Of a stretch of 64,000 nt of DNA, positions 62,601 to 64,000 are shown piece after piece (within the stretch, counting starts at the first letter, position 1; each line of letters begins with the position of its first letter). Under the pieces are notes generated by a model that was not told the origin of the DNA, made no database searches, and was given only the letters and a program-made list of their open reading frames with translations. Both the position numbers and the translations under genes were made by a program. This DNA is from Solobacterium sp. (GTDB taxonomy: Bacteria > Bacillota_I > Bacilli_A > Erysipelotrichales > Erysipelotrichaceae): the NCBI GenBank assembly GCA_017510405.1, contig JAFWNG010000028.1, positions 1 through 64,000 of the forward strand, in the 5' to 3' direction.

Positions 62601-64000
62601 GCAGGGCATCTATGATGCGATCCGCGCACTGCGTGTCTATGCGACAGAAGACAAGAACCTGCAGATCATTTACACCGTAAACGGCGAACAGATGGGAACG
62701 ATTTTTGGTGAAGAAAATGCACCGGAGAAACTGGATATCAGCGTGAACCTGTTTGATCCGGACGGCACCGACAGCATTTCCAAGGTCGAAGTCGTCGTAG
62801 ACGGCGGCGTCACCGCATACACCTGGGACGATCCGGAAGAACTGGAAGTCGGAAATCTGAGCGTTGAACTCGTTCCGGAATACAGCTACTACTTCATCCG
62901 TGTTACCCAGAAAGACGGAGACCTCGCAGTTACCGCTCCGGTATGGGCATCGAGAGCAGTACGTCTCGGTATCGATGATGTGAAAGCAGATAAAGATCCG
63001 GCAATCGTCAACACCGAAGTTACACTGACAGCGACACTGTTCAACCATGAAGCAACAGCCGGAACCGTTAAATCCGTCATCTTCAAGACCGACGGCGATA
63101 AGGTCATCGCGTCCAATACAGACAGCCATGCTCTGGCAGCGAACGGAACAGTGGATGTATCCGCAGTATTCACACCGGACAAGGCAAAGCACATGACGAT
63201 CATCGCTGAAGCAGTGATCGAACTGGACGGCAAGGAAAGAACCTTCACGATGGAGTATGAATTCAGTGTTCGTGAAAACGAAGGAGAACTGCCGGTTACG
63301 TCAATCGATGTTGTCCGCAAGCAGGAAGAAGCCGGTATCGAATATGCGATCGAAGGCATCCTCACATCCAACGCATCCGGATATGACAAGGATACAGCGT
63401 TCTTCGATGCGGTCTATGTACAGGATTCCGAAGGCGGCATCTGTCTGTTCCCGGTATCCGGAAACTATAAGATCGGTGATAAAGTCCATGTAGAAGGATA
63501 TACAGACTTCTACCAGGGCGAACCTGAACTGCAGATCATAAATGACTCGATTCGAATCATCGGCAGCGGCGAAGCGGCACCGAAAGAAGTCAGCGCCGCA
63601 CAGATCAATGATCTGTCTGTCCTGGGTGAACTCGTCACCCTGAAGGGAACCGTGGAAAAGGTTGAAGAAGCCAATGGTCTCATCCAGACCATCATGGTCA
63701 AAGATGAGGCTGGCGACATTGCCCGTGTCTTCATTGATGGCTACATCACCACCGGCAACGAAGTGAAGAACTGCGTAGAAGGCGCGAAGATCACTGTTAC
63801 AGGTAATTCATCGTACGATAATACATGGCCGGATACAGACTACTTCCCGCGCATCCGCATCAGTAACCGTGCAAACGTGATCTGTGAGGCAGAAATCGAA
63901 GATCCGATCGATGCGTTCGTCACACGTCTGTATGAGATGTGCCTGAACCGTGAACCGGAAGAAGAAGGATTCGAGATGTGGACGACAATGCTCCGCGAAG
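56641..64000 (+). CDS. Giant secreted PHP-domain metallohydrolase (CehA/McbA-like), runs off the right edge
   Basis: The frame is open from ATG 56641 to the last base: at least 2453 residues. A signal peptide (1-30, cleavage near VFAEGD) is followed by an OB-like domain (about 200-375), two chitobiase-type CHB_HEX_C repeats (about 382-460 and 647-720), and six or so degenerate ~155-residue units marked by DGD-V-I-YN (about 475-1550). Ig-like domains (1555-1747) precede a PHP domain with metal residues H1755 and H1757 (LHSHTTYSDG), D1791-H1792 (FTDHSNYF), E1846, H1855, H1901, D1964 and H1966. A second OB-like domain (about 2216-2420) and the start of a DUF4214 module (2421 on) end the visible part. 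It is probably an extracellular phosphodiesterase or nuclease-like enzyme. GGAGG precedes the ATG. Confidence 0.88.
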   Translation, partial: MRKQLLRRVLISIWAVICMITTLLPTAVFAEGDTGNKTGTWTPVALTDITEDDTVAVTMAKAGTTWLLPNAKIEKNPSGDDATIVDGTLYAKGEDYGWTIAAVEGGYTFTGPNGVLAVTNAAQGIKISDTDAASVLTVKDEYLYSAEVNRYIGVFTSASGEYTWRAYTSVTSGSHIADQTLAFWKLTGEAENPEEPLTQSTIAEALAGETGTEFMVKGVVTMVDGRNVYVQDETGGICLYLNASASGITLGDTVIGTGKRAVYNGLPQLGSAEAEKSDGMTLNAKETTIGALTSADLCTYVSLSDLTVTEVFDNNGAYSSPNITLKDADGNSIQIYKAVVGKTDGVWDVAVNDIVSVRAAVGINKTTYQLRNTLASEITVTEQAVSVAKPTASPAAGEVEAGTVVTFTTETEGAVISYSVDGGATWTEGTSYTVNEAVTIQVKASKDGKDSEIAEFAYTIKSVDPEDPYADIDPALSVYKLTEAPKDGDRVIIYNATNKRAAKAELKGDYYLDSEELTAEEDLLATDIETLEWTVTVNEDGSYTFTNGEKVLAGKQVENGTKINNNVTFSAEDNTKWILAECNASNKSWYVYNADMTSKYETDGGHIYLEWYANYTEFSLYDTSRIKEDAFGMSFYTLVREKDETAVKAPTAAPESGEVAKGTEVKFSCDTEGAVISYSTDNGETWTEGTSYTVNEDVTLQVKASKDGKDSKVVTYTYTVKQETPVVVTLSKLTEAPADGAEVVIYHPTSGMALTATAAGKKLAGTEAAVTDSKLTKTDDMAVLTVHVDGENYTFELDGQYLTAGATGNSLAFAADGTSNLAKWTLTQNEDGTWFITNVGAEYNGNKQGLEYYSGFTTYGVKETDPYKFELYGETEEEFEGLVTDLSVLKDGDQIVVYNESGAKAMSSTDVGTYYRGLEDVTITDGKVVDPADTAVWTLGIKEDESGNKTYTFTDKDGRVLSAGTRNSLPMNDENQEWTITAAATADSFYIINAGRPTQYVEYYASKSEFSAYGYSEANEAIYAMKLYKYVKSGTEPQPEGKTYGLSSTLATGDKVIIYNAANKKGVTSTPIGNYYLAGADFTPEEGVITTDNTAAVWEVTVNEDGTYTFKQGDKILGGVQTTNPDTGKVYNNISLTEPTATKWTAEEAIKGVYLYLGDLPSSKDGGHVYMDWYEKYTEFSLNDYANPGTNTAYIFTFYKEGAEPEIPVEPVGDLITDLSQLKDGATVSIYSPGHKTAISTKPNGDWYLKANAATIEEGKVVNFTADFVWTVKVNDDGTYSFYAYGDETRSITVWASGTYAELSLNVATYPENKWKLNPAKTENCFYAYSPTVSGDRGPAYIEAYVRNESEVFSGYFTKETNSNFKENEFALQFYLVDPEDAIEAYDDGEWDGVLNKGEKYAIYNANAAAALGLYKEANYAFDAIPSTVEGTQLKAGNGAYVFTVDSMGRYYTFENNGRYLATNEAEELLFVSKDENGKVPENAKWYLVKKEKDGETGYIIYNKDVTYNGTPVCIEYYSSVFSGWTFSTKNDLAIYMFNFYPLTDDAFVYEDTVQDPSVILDCADVRYIEQDFKARFILSDLCPMIDILEATFTVGDKTEMAPKVEFIGTSGLITIPADYLDSDGPITSFTITIRVVNGYGLEYSDSKTITVLDEPFFGKLSPEPNEQTGDDKRPVISAEIGNVGENPTFTMLVNGEEVEAEYKDGVLSYTPAEDMKDGRVTVTAKVVREDGKEAEKNWTFVVGKSGYQLYFGQLHSHTTYSDGSGTLETALEHIENLPEGSNVQFVAFTDHSNYFDTTSAANPADAMNDASLMTAASKELWDTYKGTVAEFNEKHSDILAIAGFEMTWSGGPGHINSFNTQGIVSRNNAELNNKSGDAGMKLYYATMNKDNGETLHQFNHPGATFGNFTDFSYWDEETDKRMFLVEVGNGEGQIGAGGYYPSYEQYIMALDKGWHLAPTNNQDNHKGRWGNANDARDVVLTNDFSEQGIYDAIRALRVYATEDKNLQIIYTVNGEQMGTIFGEENAPEKLDISVNLFDPDGTDSISKVEVVVDGGVTAYTWDDPEELEVGNLSVELVPEYSYYFIRVTQKDGDLAVTAPVWASRAVRLGIDDVKADKDPAIVNTEVTLTATLFNHEATAGTVKSVIFKTDGDKVIASNTDSHALAANGTVDVSAVFTPDKAKHMTIIAEAVIELDGKERTFTMEYEFSVRENEGELPVTSIDVVRKQEEAGIEYAIEGILTSNASGYDKDTAFFDAVYVQDSEGGICLFPVSGNYKIGDKVHVEGYTDFYQGEPELQIINDSIRIIGSGEAAPKEVSAAQINDLSVLGELVTLKGTVEKVEEANGLIQTIMVKDEAGDIARVFIDGYITTGNEVKNCVEGAKITVTGNSSYDNTWPDTDYFPRIRISNRANVICEAEIEDPIDAFVTRLYEMCLNREPEEEGFEMWTTMLRE

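Noticed and set aside
1-64000. tRNA, rRNA, CRISPR arrays, prophage genes or a replication origin
   Set aside because: No stretch was recognised with a tRNA cloverleaf, rRNA sequence, regularly spaced identical repeats, phage structural genes or DnaA-box clusters.

Overview
The window looks like chromosomal DNA from a low-to-mid GC anaerobic Firmicute, most plausibly of the Erysipelotrichaceae. The reasons are the strong GGAGG ribosome binding sites, the tmk-holB-ricT-rsmI block typical of Firmicutes, RpiR/PTS genes, a preQ1-I riboswitch before queT, and very large secreted proteins ending in DUF4214. The organism is inferred from gene content only. No rRNA, tRNA, CRISPR array or complete insertion sequence was seen.

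Layout. 1-0.7 kb is AT-rich and disturbed: the apparent end of a mobile element, a broken gene, and a fusion into an AEC transporter. 0.7-5.8 kb holds a divergent unit: PTS EIIC, a metallo-hydrolase and the AEC carrier on the minus strand; an RpiR regulator and a TIR-domain protein on the plus strand. 5.8-11 kb holds stand-alone enzymes (lipase, Fe-S aldo-keto reductase, MBL protein, flavoprotein) and an ECF sigma factor fused to a second domain. 11.1-15.6 kb is a TetR-headed operon with a kinase-GNAT fusion. 15.8-20 kb carries a 5'-nucleotidase and an S9 peptidase-Nudix pair. 20.2-25.8 kb carries preQ1-controlled queT, a VanY-CapA-flavin-oxidase operon and a four-gene hydrolase/DUF cluster. 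25.9-32 kb is one 2038-residue secreted subtilase.

32-40 kb holds the tmk-holB-ricT-rsmI-PrsW housekeeping run, then an FHA membrane protein and a membrane protein with a sigma-region-4-like cytoplasmic head. 40-54.9 kb is a series of short operons: M16 peptidase-esterase, XpaC-like-AAA ATPase, a VUT transporter-amidase pair with a possible second preQ1 element, esterase, PTH2-type peptidyl-tRNA hydrolase, and a minus-strand EIIB-like/phosphoesterase/P-loop group. 55-56.4 kb is an Rpn-family nuclease gene flanked by two copies of one noncoding repeat. From 56.6 kb to the right edge runs one uninterrupted reading frame of at least 2453 residues, a secreted PHP-type (CehA/McbA-like) metallohydrolase that continues past the window.

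How the genes work together. The two giant secreted proteins share a C-terminal DUF4214 module and probably form an extracellular degradative layer. Two transporters for queuosine precursors point to salvage rather than de novo synthesis. The strongest candidates for something new are the RpiR-TIR operon, the sigma-factor fusion with a perfect internal ribosome binding site, the PrsW/FHA/membrane-HTH neighbourhood, and the repeat pair around the Rpn gene.
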